From the NCBI GenBank assembly GCA_013397435.1, contig VZRG01000535.1:186001-250000 (forward strand): a DNA stretch of 64,000 bases, read 5' to 3'. The notes under the pieces are model-generated. The model was not told where the DNA came from. It worked only from the letters and a program-made list of their open reading frames with translations, and did not search any database. This stretch comes from Erythrocercus mccallii (taxonomy: Eukaryota; Chordata; Aves; Passeriformes; Dicruridae). Every line of letters starts with the position of its first letter. The stretch's first letter is position 1. Positions 27,688 through 40,858 of this stretch are shown here, piece by piece. The position numbers were made by a program, and so were the translations under genes.

Positions 27688-27844
27688 TTGTTGATGGCAG
27701 TTGGTTCATCTTGCTCAGGGTTTTCTTTGATGCCATTTTGCTGAATTCCACTAAACTCAATGAAGGCCCATTTCCCATTAATATAGAAGTCAAACACAAG
27801 GGCTTCATGCACCATCCAGTGCATCCAGAGAGCATCATAATCTT
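27688..27844 (-). CDS. candidate exon C (unknown product)
   Basis: A minus-strand segment opened by a good acceptor (TTCTTATTTTAG) at 27845-27846. It starts with the last two bases of a codon and is open for 78 codons, down to a stop at 27609-27611. The residues are protein-like: tryptophan-rich at the start (DALWMHWMVHEALVFDF), then GKWAFIEFSG and an acidic NPEQDEP segment. The phase matches candidate exon A exactly (G plus AA gives a Glu codon). The listed end uses a weak GTATTT donor chosen because it gives the phase needed by candidate exon B. A terminal exon ending at 27609 is equally possible. No homologue recognised. Confidence 0.22.
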
Positions 27845-28603
27845 CTAAAATAAGAATAATGGTTTGGGGTTTATGGTGCTTTATGTGTTTTTGATCCCTG
27901 GCTAATCCCTGGGAAGACCCAAAGTCCTGCTTCTACCTTCAAGTACTCTTTTGCTTGTGTCCCAATCTACCAAAGAAATGCTTGTTCTTTAAAAAAGAAC
28001 TTTAGACTAAATCAGAAATCTGCCCAATGATAGTAGACAACACTTTGTATAAAACATGAAGACAGAGGATTTCCCTCAGCTGAATGAATGGTACAGAAAA
28101 ATATATAAACAAAATCATAGGCATTGTGTAGGTAAGGCACAGTACACTGGCAAGTTGCTGAATTTTTATTTGTACAATGTTTTATAGACCATATTAAAAT
28201 AGGAATCATTCATTTCCACTGACCATCAAACAAGACTTTTTTTAGCAAGCTGTAATCTTTAGTCATTCAAAAATAGCCATTGCTTCTGAAGCAAAGCCAG
28301 TTTTATCATGGAAAAAAGTGCCAGCTGAGTTCTTGAATGTATCTCTCAGATTTCAATAATATCCTTTTGTTAGAAAAGGTATCCTTCCTGGTCCCATAGA
28401 CTTCATTCACCTAGGAGTGAAATGAGTCTTATCATATTGAATTAGTCAGTAGTTCAAGGTCTGATCAGGAAAAACATCATTGCTGAAACTAATATGAACT
28501 GGACTATAAACAAGGTATTCTGATCCTGCTCTGAGTTCAACACACTCCAGGAACATTAGAAAAAATATATGAGCTTAGGCTTGGAACTGGTCTCTCTCCT
28601 CTG

Positions 28604-28631
28604 ACCAAGGAATTCTGGAGAATTCCTTGGT
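28604..28631. repeat. perfect 13-bp inverted repeat (hairpin)
   Basis: ACCAAGGAATTCT (28604-28616) and AGAATTCCTTGGT (28619-28631) are exact reverse complements separated by only GG, giving a near-continuous palindrome with two EcoRI-like GAATTC cores. It lies between candidate exons C and A. No flanking duplication or transposon end is visible. Confidence 0.85.
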
Positions 28632-29021
28632 ATTTTAAAGTTCAACAACAGCCTCACTCACTAGCCTGTTATTTTAGGAGCAGTATCAGTGGTTTGCTTT
28701 AGTTACACTTTATTCTCATCATCTTCACAGCCCAGGACCACCCAAAACCACTTCATATCGTGCTCGAATGTTAAAGCAATCCATGGTATAAATTGAAATA
28801 TCAACCTGTGATCCCAATCTTTATGCATGGATTCCATTGACTGACAAGTTTGGGGTTGTTTTAGTATTTTGTTATCCATGTAAAACCACAAAGTTCCCAC
28901 ATGTCCTCATTATTCGTCTATTGGAAAAAACCTACGTAATTATTGAAATATAAATTTCATACTACATATTTCCATCAAAATCTAATTCATGACCTAAAAA
29001 GTATGTTGGTGAGGTTCTTAC

Positions 29022-29211
29022 CTTGCAGAGCATACACTTCAGAGCCTTTCCATTCCCAGGGATACACATTCAGCCTACCAGAGAACCAAAGGGCATAGCA
29101 GGAGCTTGGATCTTTTCTGTAATTTGAGACAAACCTGAGGAAACAGTCAGGGCACTGATGTACAGGTAATTGATTCCATTTGGAGTGACAGGATCCTGGG
29201 AGACTTGGGAC
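29022..29211 (-). CDS. candidate exon A (unknown product)
   Basis: A 190-base minus-strand segment bounded by a canonical acceptor (ATATCTTTTTCTAG, 29212 upward) and a strong donor (CAAG followed by GTAAGA, 29017-29021). One frame is open throughout, starting on a codon boundary and leaving one base at the end. It encodes 63 residues rich in Cys and Trp (five Cys, four Trp), for example CYALWFSGRLNVYPWEWKG, which would suit a disulphide-bonded extracellular domain. The stop in that frame falls exactly in the acceptor TAG. Its leftover G joins in frame to candidate exon C. I recognise no family. A chance open segment remains possible, because about a dozen such intervals could be expected in a window this size. 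Confidence 0.25.
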
Positions 29212-30601
29212 CTAGAAAAAGATATGTAAGCACCAAACATCACACTATTCTTTATGACAAGTCTAAGTCCTGGAACTTTTGACCACAAAAGTCTGAATTC
29301 ATGGCTTTATACCATCAAATATTTAACTTTTAACTTTAATTGTTTTGTCTTGATGCATAAAAAGACAGACTTTTTGGTAGTTCTGCTTTCTTGGATGCAC
29401 TGGCACAATTATTAAGGTCAATTATGAATCTTCTATTGGTTAAGCCTTGGACAAGGATCTTTCTACCCTGAACAGAGGAAGTCTCTCAATAGAGAGAAGA
29501 CACAGCCCCTCCTCAGGCAGCCCATTATCCACATGTAGGAAATAAAGTAGCATGCTAAATAACATAAAAATGCTCTAAATTGTCTTCAAACTGATTCCTG
29601 AAATATATTTAAAGATAAAAGGGGTCATACTTTGTCCTGCTGCATTCAGAACATAACGACAATGAATGAGATGGCAGGATTTACACAGATAAGTATTTTT
29701 TGCATATATTTATTTTAAGCTTCACATGCTTAATTCTCCTACTGGCTCATTCTACAGTGAATTGCAGAAGGAAAAGTCAACTCCAGTGATAAATTGCATA
29801 AGATACAATGAAGAGTATTCACTCCAAAAATGCTAATAGTGAAAGCACCATGTTCCAAACACTTCTGTAACTAAGCCTCAAGGAAACAGCTCTTACTGAA
29901 CAATGTTGTTATTCAACATCAGACTCAGCATCAGAAACATTGGCAGTCAGGCAGTTCCTGCAGTGCTGATGTGCTGATAAAGTCATTCTTGCTTTTGGCC
30001 GGGCCAGGGCCCTAAAATAACATCACTGGCACTCAGAGGTAAACTGTGAAGGTAAAAGATAGTACTGTTCCTACTATATCCCAATTTTCAACACATGTCA
30101 CTTTATGTACTCAGAGTTCGGCTTCCCATAAAGGAGCCAACAGGCAGAGCACTGCTCTGGATTCACTTATTGCTTCCCAGTAGGTCCCAAATAAGTATGA
30201 CACACTCCCATTGTCTTTCTCCTTATTCATGAATCCTGTCTCTTTCCTGCGAAAGCACAAGGAAATAATATACTGCCAGGTAGCTTTGCCTGATCCTAAC
30301 AATGCTTTAGGAATAGATTTGTTCATCCACTCTAGACAACATACACTACTGGCAGTCTTACAATGGCTTGTGATATGAAAAACTTAATCACGAGAAACAC
30401 AGCTAACAGTGAAATTACATTAGCTTGAACAATGTTTTACATAATCCTCAACTGCCTGGTCTGACATATTAGGTTTGTTTTAGACTCTGATCTTCAGAAA
30501 ATACCAGATGTAGCCTTTTCCCCCAAACTAATTGTTGGTATCTTTTTTGAGATCCATCAAAATTCACCTTGCACAAGTCAGTTTAGAACTGAGATACCAG
30601 T

Positions 30602-30624
30602 ACTAGTGTGAGAACTAGTGTGAG
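30602..30624. repeat. 12-bp tandem duplication
   Basis: ACTAGTGTGAG occurs at 30602-30612 and again at 30614-30624, separated by one A. A small local duplication with no evident function. Confidence 0.8.
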
Positions 30625-33600
30625 TACTCCCTTTCTGAAAATAAGTAGAACAAGGCATGTAAAAGAAAACAAGTTTAAGAGAGCTCATTAATGCAGAAAA
30701 TTAATGCAGTTCGGTTGTCCTGGTATTTTCCCATAAAGTCCTTGGTCTGATGGTGATGAGATACTAAGGAATACTCTGCTTAGTTCAGAGTATCAGAGCT
30801 GGCTGAGAAATGTGATACTGTGTGTAGAGTCTTTCCAGAAGCTGACTGGACAACCAACCTCTCAAAATACTTAGAAGAAAGACAACTGCTAGCACACTTG
30901 ACAAGTTTTCTTTCTTAACTGAATAATGTCTAAAGGAAATATATGCCATACATATAAAAACAAAATCAGAAACAGAAAATAAAGGGGAAGAGTGAGATAA
31001 AGAATTACCTAAAACTTTCTGTCAAGCTGCTATATTCTGCTTTTCCTGTAGTACTAAGTCTATGGTTCTGCATCTTGAAATATGGCTCTTCTCAGAATAC
31101 TAGCTTAAACTTATAATTGTAATTAAAATACATTATCTCAGCAAAATGATATTTCTTATGTTTTGCATACATTGTGTCCTGAAATAACCAGTAAACTGAA
31201 AAGAAAATTCTCTGCAGTCTTTGCCAAAAAAAGTTCCTTTTTGTTAGCACAGCTCAAGAGAGGTAACTGTACACTTGACTGAGCATTTAATATCAGGAAA
31301 GTTTTTAAAGTTTTCTGTTGCAGAGAAGGGGTTGCTCAGAAAGTTTCATCATTGCAAAGATGCAGAACTACATGAATTACTCGCCAGCAACAAGAAAGGG
31401 GGAAATGTTGGGTGAAATTGAATGAGATAGAGCAGTAGAGGGGGAAATGGAAGATGCTGGAAGATAAACAAGTGTTTAAAAAGTCTGCTTGCTGCACACA
31501 GAGCTTCAGAGCCAATCCCTGCAATACTGGCAGCATCATAACAAAATCCTGCAAGTGCACAAGTGTGGACGAAAGGCTGCACTCTACACTGGAGCCCAGG
31601 CTCAGCCAGAACTACCCACCCTGATTCCAAACTTCTCAACATTCAAAGCAAGGATGGAAGATCATCGTGGACATATAAAAGAAACAGCACTTTATTCTCA
31701 GCTGAGTTCAGGGAGCTCTGTAGAGAAATGGGTAGAGAAGACAGAGAGAATTTTCTGGCTGGCACAGGCTGGGATTTTGAGGCTGCTGCAGATGGTTCCT
31801 GGGCTGCTGCTGAGTGCAGAGCACACACATTACTCCTCCACTTGGCCCTTGATGCTGGCCCAGGAGCCCTGTGAGCACCTTGGTGCCTGTGATTCCCATA
31901 AAGGCAGAAAACACAGCAAAGCAGGTGCTGGGAGATGAGTTGATGCTCCATATCTCAGGATTGCTTTTAATAAGAGCGGACAAGGCGGGGGAAGAAGGGG
32001 GGCAGGCTGTGAAGGGAAAATCACACAGCTAATTGAGGAAAAGATTTTCTTTTAATGCTAAACAACCTTGAAGAAACACGGTGCCAGTTTAGCTGATGAT
32101 AACACTAAATGCTGGTTAAGGGGAGGGAAAATAGTTGTAAATACAAAGTGAGAGCAATGAAGTTCAGGGCAACTTGAGTAGATGAGGAGCACAGAATTTT
32201 AAGCAACTGCAGCTCCAAGATGAAAGCGGCAATGTAATGAGCCAAGAAAAGAAATTTGAAATTGTTCTCTGTTGCAAAACACTAAGCATGAAAAGGCCCT
32301 TAGCCTGTTCATGAATGTCTTCTTCATGCCTTCCACATGCTGCTCCGTGGCAGGAAAACCTCATCTAGCATAAGCTGAACAAAAGACGCATGCAACGACA
32401 GCCTCTGGGGAGTAAGTCCAATTCTATAAAAATGAGTGAAGATTCATTTGAAGTGCAATAAGAAATACCACAGAGAACATAATTTCTCTTATGATGAACA
32501 CTAGAAATAACAAGGCTGTTAAGGGGAAAGATATGTATTTGGGAGAAATAAATAGTGGAGTACATAAATGATAATGCATAAGGGAGGTGGGAAAAGCTAC
32601 TTATTTGTCCTAACCCATGTAAATGTGTCTATATAAGCACAAAGCAGACCTTCAGACCTCAAGTGACATTTTTGATAATATCCAGATTACAAAAGACATG
32701 TAGAATTTGATGGATAAAAGTGAAATATAAGAATATAAATCTAATAATTTGTCCAGCTTTCTGAAATTTATCAGTGCATAAGTTGAAATACTGTACCTAA
32801 CATAAATTAATGTGACACTAAGATATTACACAAATTAATATTTTGCTATGATGGGAAAGCAAATCTACAGTTTCACTGAAATGGATTGTTTTCCATTAGC
32901 TTTCCTTTTTCTTAGCAAATGAATAAAGGCAGTAGAAAACTGCAAGCTCAGACACTTTAAGACTTTATTAACCACACAATTACTTACGGTATTTGTGAAG
33001 AAATGAGAAGAGACATCCATAGAAAATGCCAAATAACCTTAAATTATTCCAACACTTACCTATATAGTCCATCTCTCTCCAACACCACATTTAGTTAGAT
33101 TTATACCTGCAGTACAGTAATACCAAAAGCTTTTAATTTCATTGTGTTGCATAAAATTAGTTGCAGTGCTTTTCATCATCTCATGTTATGAATGATGGAA
33201 GGGGACAGACATAGTATTTAAAATGCTGACTGAATAAACCCCATGAGTTATTACAGCCACATATTGCAGGCAGAAAAGGAAAGTAGGGCTAAGACTGAGA
33301 AACCTTATTCAGACCTTATTTTGGAGACTGTAATGCAACATGTCTTATTTGCAGCTGTATAAAAAGGCAAGATATATGTCTTCCAAACTTGGCATCTGAC
33401 ATAGTGGTCAAATCCCTAGAGATGAGCAAAGGGATTTTTTGGAATGAGATTATCAACATATTTAATGTCTTGAATCTGTATAGATCATAAGAATAAACTT
33501 TAGCCTTTAAGGGATTATTTAAAACATCTGGTTCCTCCTTTGGTTTGCAGAGTCCACGCTTGCCTTCCAGTGGCTGATCCCAAACAGAGGCGGGAGCTCC

Positions 33601-34041
33601 AAACCCCAGTGCCCGGGGCAGTGCTGCCCAGGCTGGGCTGGCTGGGGGCACACAGACGGAGCCAAGCTTTGCCAACCAAACATTGCAAGAGCCATGAAAG
33701 AGTGGGGCTGGGGTGGAGGAGGAAACTACTCCAAAATAGCTATTTCATTAAAATACATGGAGTACCCACAGATTCAGAATTAACACATTTAACTGTCTTT
33801 TTCCTATGGAATTTTAATTATTACACTTTTACAAGCTCTTGTGACTCGTAAGCAGCATTACTACATAGAGACCATATCATACTACTAAGTCAAATTGTTA
33901 GGGTGTTCCATATTAAATCATTAAAAATAAGTGCAGCTGCTCTTTCTTGCTGCTTGATACAACTTGTCAAGTGTCCTCTTTGTGTGTGGGAACAAACTAC
34001 TATCAGATTCAGATTTCAGAATTACACAATAAGGAATAAAC

Positions 34042-34059
34042 ATATATATATATATATAT
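34042..34059. repeat. (AT)9 microsatellite
   Basis: Nine uninterrupted AT dinucleotides between a C and CCTTTTC. Short, and likely length-variable between individuals. Confidence 0.9.
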
Positions 34060-37000
34060 CCTTTTCTCATCACTAGTGAGAGGGAAAAGAAAATGAACAA
34101 GTTTTTGAATCAAAAGTTTTTAGGTTTAGTCATAATATTCATGCAGGATGTCATACATTCTGTTCATTAGACACTGGGAAAGGGCTGGTGAATCCAAGCA
34201 TCATTAGACTTAGCAATAATATCCTAGATAGTAACCTTCAAAAATTATTATAATAGTAAAAGCAGAAAGAAAACCACCATCCTTCTTTGCTTTATCCCAA
34301 TCTACCAAAAAACCACCAATCCGTCTGAAGAATGTAAATATATAATCTGTCAAGATACAAAAGATCATGTCCAAATTATTTGTTTTGATTAATTTCCTTC
34401 TGCAGCAAGAAATCTACAGCTTGTATACCTTGTCCAAGTCCCACAGGTCATTCATATTTACAATTCTTTTTTCTTAAGCAATGTCTCATGTACCATCATG
34501 CACAAGTGATAAACGGCGCTTGTCAAGCACCCAATTGGCAATTCCCTTTTTGACTTCAAGGGTCACACTGCAAGCACCTGGAGTAAAATTCCTCAGAAAA
34601 CTCTGCCAGCCCTCTATTCCATTGTCAGTTACATTGGTGTAATTCAGACAAGGAGAGATCTAAGTCTGTTTTGAACATTATGAAAATGGTACTACTGTGA
34701 AACGCCCACGTGCACTGAGCTCTATTTAACAATCTGTGCTCTATTTCAGGGATTCATGGTGGGAAAAGTAATGGAGAGCATGTCATCAGTTCTGGAGGTA
34801 ATTTAAAAGTTGTTTACATGCCATAGACAAAGGCTTGGCAACAGTATAACGCATATATCTGTGCTGAATCTTAAAAAAAAGAAAAATGCCAAATCTAGCA
34901 TGAGCTGCATGTTGGTGGAAGGTTGTCACCAACTTCATTATAAAGGCTGATACCTGCAAAGCCTGAACTTTCCTTAGTAAAGGAAGCTATGGAGCTTAAA
35001 TTGTGACCTTTTGGGGCATTTTTCTTATAAAGGTCATTATTTTGTGACAACACTGCAAAATCAATTGGTTTACCTGGTCCCTTAAAATGCTGATGTCACA
35101 TGGACCAGGGCAGGATATCTTTATTAAATATTGTTAAAGTCCTACTGTTTTCTAAGAACCATAATTGATGAAGTGTGAAAGAACCAGTTCCCTCAAGTCT
35201 CCCTGATTTCTCATTAACTTATTTCTTTGGCTGATTGGCAGCTGCCCAGTTCAGCAGTGCTTGTGTTATCATGCAAAGTCAAAACCTACAAGCTCAGCTT
35301 GCCAAGAAAGGTTTGAATAAGGAGGTGGGAGAATGGGGAGAAAGGGTCTTTGTTCTACACCAAAATTAAATTAAACTAAAACATTAATTTCCCCTGAAAG
35401 TAAATTTTCTCCTCGTGCTTTTCTCATAGAAACCTTCAATATTTGTGAAACACAACTTGGAACACAGGCCTTGCATGAGATGATTAATTTTCTAAATTGA
35501 AAACCAATTTTTTGTCTTTGTTTCTTAATTTTCTAGTATTATTTCTAGCCATAGTTCAACATGACAGATTGGGTATATAAACTGAAAGGGAATTACAGAT
35601 ATTCTCACTCCTAAAAAGATGTAAAACAAGTATTTCATGTAAAGAGTAACACTCATGGGAGCATAAATAACAGTTCTGTGAAGATGCACAGACAATTTAT
35701 TCAGGGAACTTGCTGTGTTACTAAGAAACCTCTTCATTAAAGGGACATGTTTGTTATGATTAGACTCTTCCAGTTGAACACAAAGTCTTCTTGTCGAGAA
35801 ATCCCCTTCATTTCCTGACATTTGTAAAGTGCTATAAAATGCTAATTGGCCTCATCAGCAAACAATTAACATTCTGTTCAGTTTTATTCTCAATGCAAAA
35901 ATTATAATAGGAACTAAAATGTCATACAGCAAAGGGATAGCTGAAGACATAACAAGAGGCAGTCATATCTTCTTTTAGAGGTTCAGTTTACCTGCACATG
36001 ACCAGGTAAACTGCCCTTCCAGATATCCACAGCCTTAGCAGCCAAAACCAATAAACATTCCTGCTTCTGACAAGTTGACTCTGGCCAGCAAAGCCTGATG
36101 TTGAAAAAAAATTAATATTCTAATAAAAAATCTGTCTTTGATTAGTTTTCTTTAACCTCTGTGTTCCTACCATTTCTTGCTAACCCAGAGAGAGGCCTCA
36201 GCTGATCCCCAGTTTGATTCTTTGTCCCAGACTTTGCTTCCTCTTGTATTAATAAGTCAGGTCTATCCTTTCCTCTCTCCACCACCAAACCTTGGAAAGA
36301 GAAGACTGTCTGCTCTACTGTGTTTTAGTACAAGATGCCTTTCATAGCTCTGTTAAGGCTAAATACTGCAGAGTTCAAGCACAACATGATATTTGAATTA
36401 AACTAACATGTAAAAACATTTCTGGATAAAAAATACTTTATTGCCACCAATTTAAAACCATAAACATACTTTGAATCCAATTCAATATATTTCTTATTTG
36501 TCCCTGATTCTCTCTTGTTATTATTATTAGAAGGCATAAATTTCCAGCAAGGCTTGTTCTTGACAAGGCTCCATTATTTGCACATGACAAGGTTTATCAA
36601 AAACAGTTGGATTTTTATGAGGAGTCTTTTATGTTTCCTTCATAAAATATAAATAAATGAAAAGGATTAGATGGAGGAAGCAGAGCATAATTCATCATCA
36701 ATGTGAAGCAGAAGGAGCAGGCTGCAGATGGATGAACTGAAGAACAACATGGTGACTGGAAATCGTTCTCTCTCAAATGTCCGGGAGCAAAGAGCATAAA
36801 GGAACATTGACTTTTCTTGCCATTTCAAGGTGTCCCTAAATGTACAAAGTACAGAATCTTCCTGAAACACATACCCACACACAAAACAGTAGTACAGCTG
36901 TCCACTTTTTTGGCTGATATTTTTTCCATGATTACAGAATAAATTAAAAGACCAGAAACTTGAAATTAAATTTGCCCCCTTTAGTTAAAGAACAATTAGG

Positions 37001-40000
37001 AGGAAAAAACCTTTTAAGGTGGCAATGTCTTTGTTCACCATTACCCTCATGTCAGTCAGAAAAAAATCCATTAAAATGCCTTGTATTCCCATAAAAACTG
37101 GTGGTGGAGACAACAGCCCACATTTTTTTCCAACCATAGCCAAAAATTCATCCTGCAATCCTAAAGCAAGCCCATGGGATTACTTCTGCCTACTACATAT
37201 GCTATGTCACATGAAGAAACTCTCGGAATGAGGTTGTTCTTTTACACAAGATAATGGCACATACAAATTAGGCACATGATAATTCTGTTTATTTGGAAAG
37301 AATTTACAGAGCAAGCCACAAAACTCTGATAAGCAAAGTGGTTGCAAAGTGGTCACATCAAGTGTTGAATGGCTCCAGAATCTATCTTTTCAAACCCAGT
37401 CCTCTCTTTCCAGTGCAACTGAATTTCTGTTCCTCTTGAAACTTTAAAATTTGGTCGTTCATTTTTTGTCCAATTCAGAATGAAAATATTTTTGCACATG
37501 GTAAAAATTCTAATATTTGGTTTCAGTAAGGTGAATATGAAAGTCAACACACACACAAAATATTTCAATATAGCAGAAAGTCAAGATACCTTCTTATCAA
37601 AAAAGAGTAAAAATATATTTATAACTATCTATTTATGCACATTTTTCTAATTGCATCAAAGTCATTATTTTCGCAGGGATGATTTCTCTTTTGGTGAAAC
37701 TTCAGTGAAAAACTTTTCAAAATGCTACAGTTTGAAGTAGGCATTTCCAAGAACTTTCCTGAAATAAAAGCTGACGGTCATCATAGTTATTTAGGGTGGA
37801 AAGCATGCAATTCTTAGATGCAAGAGCTATGCAAATCCCTTTGCAGATGACATATGAAAATACTATCTTAGATTAAACCATTGTGGGGTTCTATGCATTT
37901 TTTCCAAAACAAGAAGACCCTCCCCTAAACTGATCTCTTACTACCCCATAACCTTACCCATAAAAACTTCTGTTTTTTATCTAAATGAGGTGTGTCTTTC
38001 TTCCCGCACCTACACAGGACTCTGCCTGTCACTACTAAATCTGTTTCCAGCAACAAAGGAGTCGAGGGAGAATGTCCTTAGAGACAAAATGAATTATCCA
38101 GAATAAGTATGAAAGCTTAAGTTAAAATAATGGCTTACAGAATGATGGGTACAAGATGGAAAGAGACTGTCTCAAGGAGATAAATTTTGTTAACAGTTTT
38201 TCCACAGTGAAAAGGCATATATTATATTTAAACAATCCTCTGATTCAATTGTGTGAGAGCTACAGTAGAAATCCTATAGAGAAACATTTTCTGGCACTCT
38301 TACATCACATGATCAAAGAAGGAGTAAAACCACAAGTGTTAATGTGCAAGCTAAAGAAAAACTTCAACAGTCTATTGTTATATTTTAGAATTAGCTCAGG
38401 AAGAGCTAATATTTTCTTCTTTCCTTCATTTTAATATAGCCATTTTATATCTGCATCTTACAAGTTTTGTGCATGTGATTTGCCATACCAGCAAAGCTGA
38501 GATTGCATTAGGGTTTGCAGGATCTGTGCTTTATTTGGCAAGTTCTTCATGCACTTTTCCACCAGTGCTAAAGAGAGAAATAATTAATGGGACATGGGAG
38601 AGATTCAGGTGCCGTTTAAGGTACAGTCATTCCCAGGAATTTCTTTTGATGCAGGTTATGCAGCATTGCACTGCATTGACTAACTAAATCTCTGCATTAA
38701 TCAAGTCTATCTTTTATTCATGGGTCTGAACATTTTCATTTGTTGGAAATGAATTGTGATCTCCTGGTACCTCTCCCTCTACCAGGCCATGTATTAAATG
38801 TGTTGTATATGTCCTGATTTAATCAAGTTGCACAGATCTGACTCAGATGATAGAATCTGACCAGATAGCCTTATTATTTGTTTTGGACTGTGGACTAAAT
38901 CTTTGGCACACCCTGTACTGGATTGTAGCATGGATCAAAAAAGGGGGAAAAAATGGTGCTGTGAAATGATATTTCAACACCTGGGAGAGCACCTACATCT
39001 GATCTGCAGACATGCTGGTTGTAAACTCATGGCAAAACCCGGCTCTAGGCAGAATGGGAAGGCTTTCCTGTGTGCCATACACAAAGGCATCAGCAATACA
39101 TTTATTCTTGCTTCTCCTGATTATTCAAAACAACAAGATGCTACTACCATTTAACACCTCTTGTTTCTGGATGTAGAGCAATGGTTTTCATGAATCAAAA
39201 TTAATGAACTCACAGAGTACTGACTTTTAAAGCAACATTCAATGAAGACATATTAGAGGTATTAATGGCTGCAATCTGGGACTCATTCCCATTCAAATGA
39301 AGCAACTAATTAATTGAGATAAGTCAGCAGACAGAGTCCAGCAAAAAATAATTGTTATTCTACAGGTGACTAGAGCTGTCCTTGTGACTCTTTAATAAAG
39401 GAGGGACCTCAGTCACCATCTCTAGTTTCAGCTGACATTCTGTATGTCAAAAAAGTGCCATATGTGATGTCTCTGGAACATCTGGGATCCCTGGGGCAGG
39501 GAGTGAAATCCAAAAGTGATTTAAGCACTCACTGTCTCCCCTGCATGAGACATTAACAGATTGTGCCCACTCCTCATCTTGTACCAGAGACAAATACCAA
39601 CCACTGCACCACCAAAAGAGTGAACAGAGAAGTGAAGTTAAACCAGAGCAAGCTCAAGGCTCCTCTATGCTTTGCACAGAGATTTGTCACAGCAAGAAGG
39701 TATTAAATAAAAGTGTTATAGCATGGGCAGGGCATGTTTGAAACACAGTGGAACAGAGAAAAGGTCAGGTAGAATTAAGTGGACAAAATAAGCACAAAGA
39801 GACAAGTGGACAACTACTTCTGTCCCTGAAAAGGACTAGAAGGGATCAGTTCTGAGGAGCTACAGTTAAAGCAGTTGGGTTTTTTTCTATTTGAGTTCAG
39901 CTGAGGCGGTTTTCCAGAGCCAGCTCAGTACATTGCACAAGGTAAGCATTAGAATTCCAGGACACAGGGGACATGGACTGATCCAGTTTGTGCAAGTTCT

Positions 40001-40830
40001 CCTTTGACTTAAGGACTCCTTGCTTAACAGGACCAACCAGCTACACAGGAAGGAGGTTGCAGGTGCTACACACACACCATCAGCACCTACTGCAGAAGGC
40101 ATTTGCTATCTCTGAATAACACAGCTCACGTGCAACTCCTGGGCCATGTCCCCTCCTGTGCCCATCCTGCCACACTGGTAAGAAGGTCACCTAACAACCA
40201 GCAGGACTCAGAGCACAAAATCTGAACACTTCATAAAAATGTTTGTCCTGAGAGCTGAGTTCCTCTTGCTTCAGTCTGCCACAAGAGCACAGGAAGAATC
40301 TGGAATGACTCTTGTGTATTTCTTCTGAATCCTCATCACAACCATGGCTTTATTACACACCAGCATGAGCCACCTCTGAGACTGCCTCTCTGTTTGTGGC
40401 TGTGATTTGTCACTGCTTTCGTTCTTAATAACTGGTTCACAGATTGAATCAGGGAATATAGAAAAATATCTCACACCATCTGTTTAGAAGGTATATTTCA
40501 CACCCTAGGGCTGATTCAAGAGCTAGTAAAGAGGTGACAGCTTTAGTCTAGCTCTTAAGATCTTCTTGTATTGCTTTAATGGCAACCAAAAGCAGCCTTT
40601 AAGTCTAAAATTTTATCACAGTCTGAAATGCAGAGGTGATAGTCATATATTAGGGCTTAAATTCTTCCCCACAAATCACACAAGATATCAGTTCATTCCT
40701 TGCATAGTCTGTTATTTAAGAGGGATTCCTTATCAGCTGGTGCATTGTCATGGCCAGGATGGGAGCCCTACACACTCTAAATCAAACCCATTTGTATGTA
40801 CTGAAAAGGAAATTCATCTGAAAACATTAC

Positions 40831-40858
40831 TAATTATTATTATGATTATTATCATAAT
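40831..40858. repeat. ATT-rich microsatellite with small hairpin
   Basis: A short run of ATT trinucleotides broken by G and C. Within it, ATTATGAT (40839-40846) and ATCATAAT (40851-40858) are exact reverse complements around a four-base loop. Confidence 0.6.

Noticed and set aside
31489..31938. 149-codon plus-strand frame
   Set aside because: Several overlapping frames on both strands cover the same patch and none matches a known family.
33061..33107. 47-base acceptor-to-donor segment on the minus strand (NLTKCGVGERWTI-like peptide)
   Set aside because: The only long frame ends in a TAG directly at the donor, so it cannot join in frame to the candidate exons downstream.
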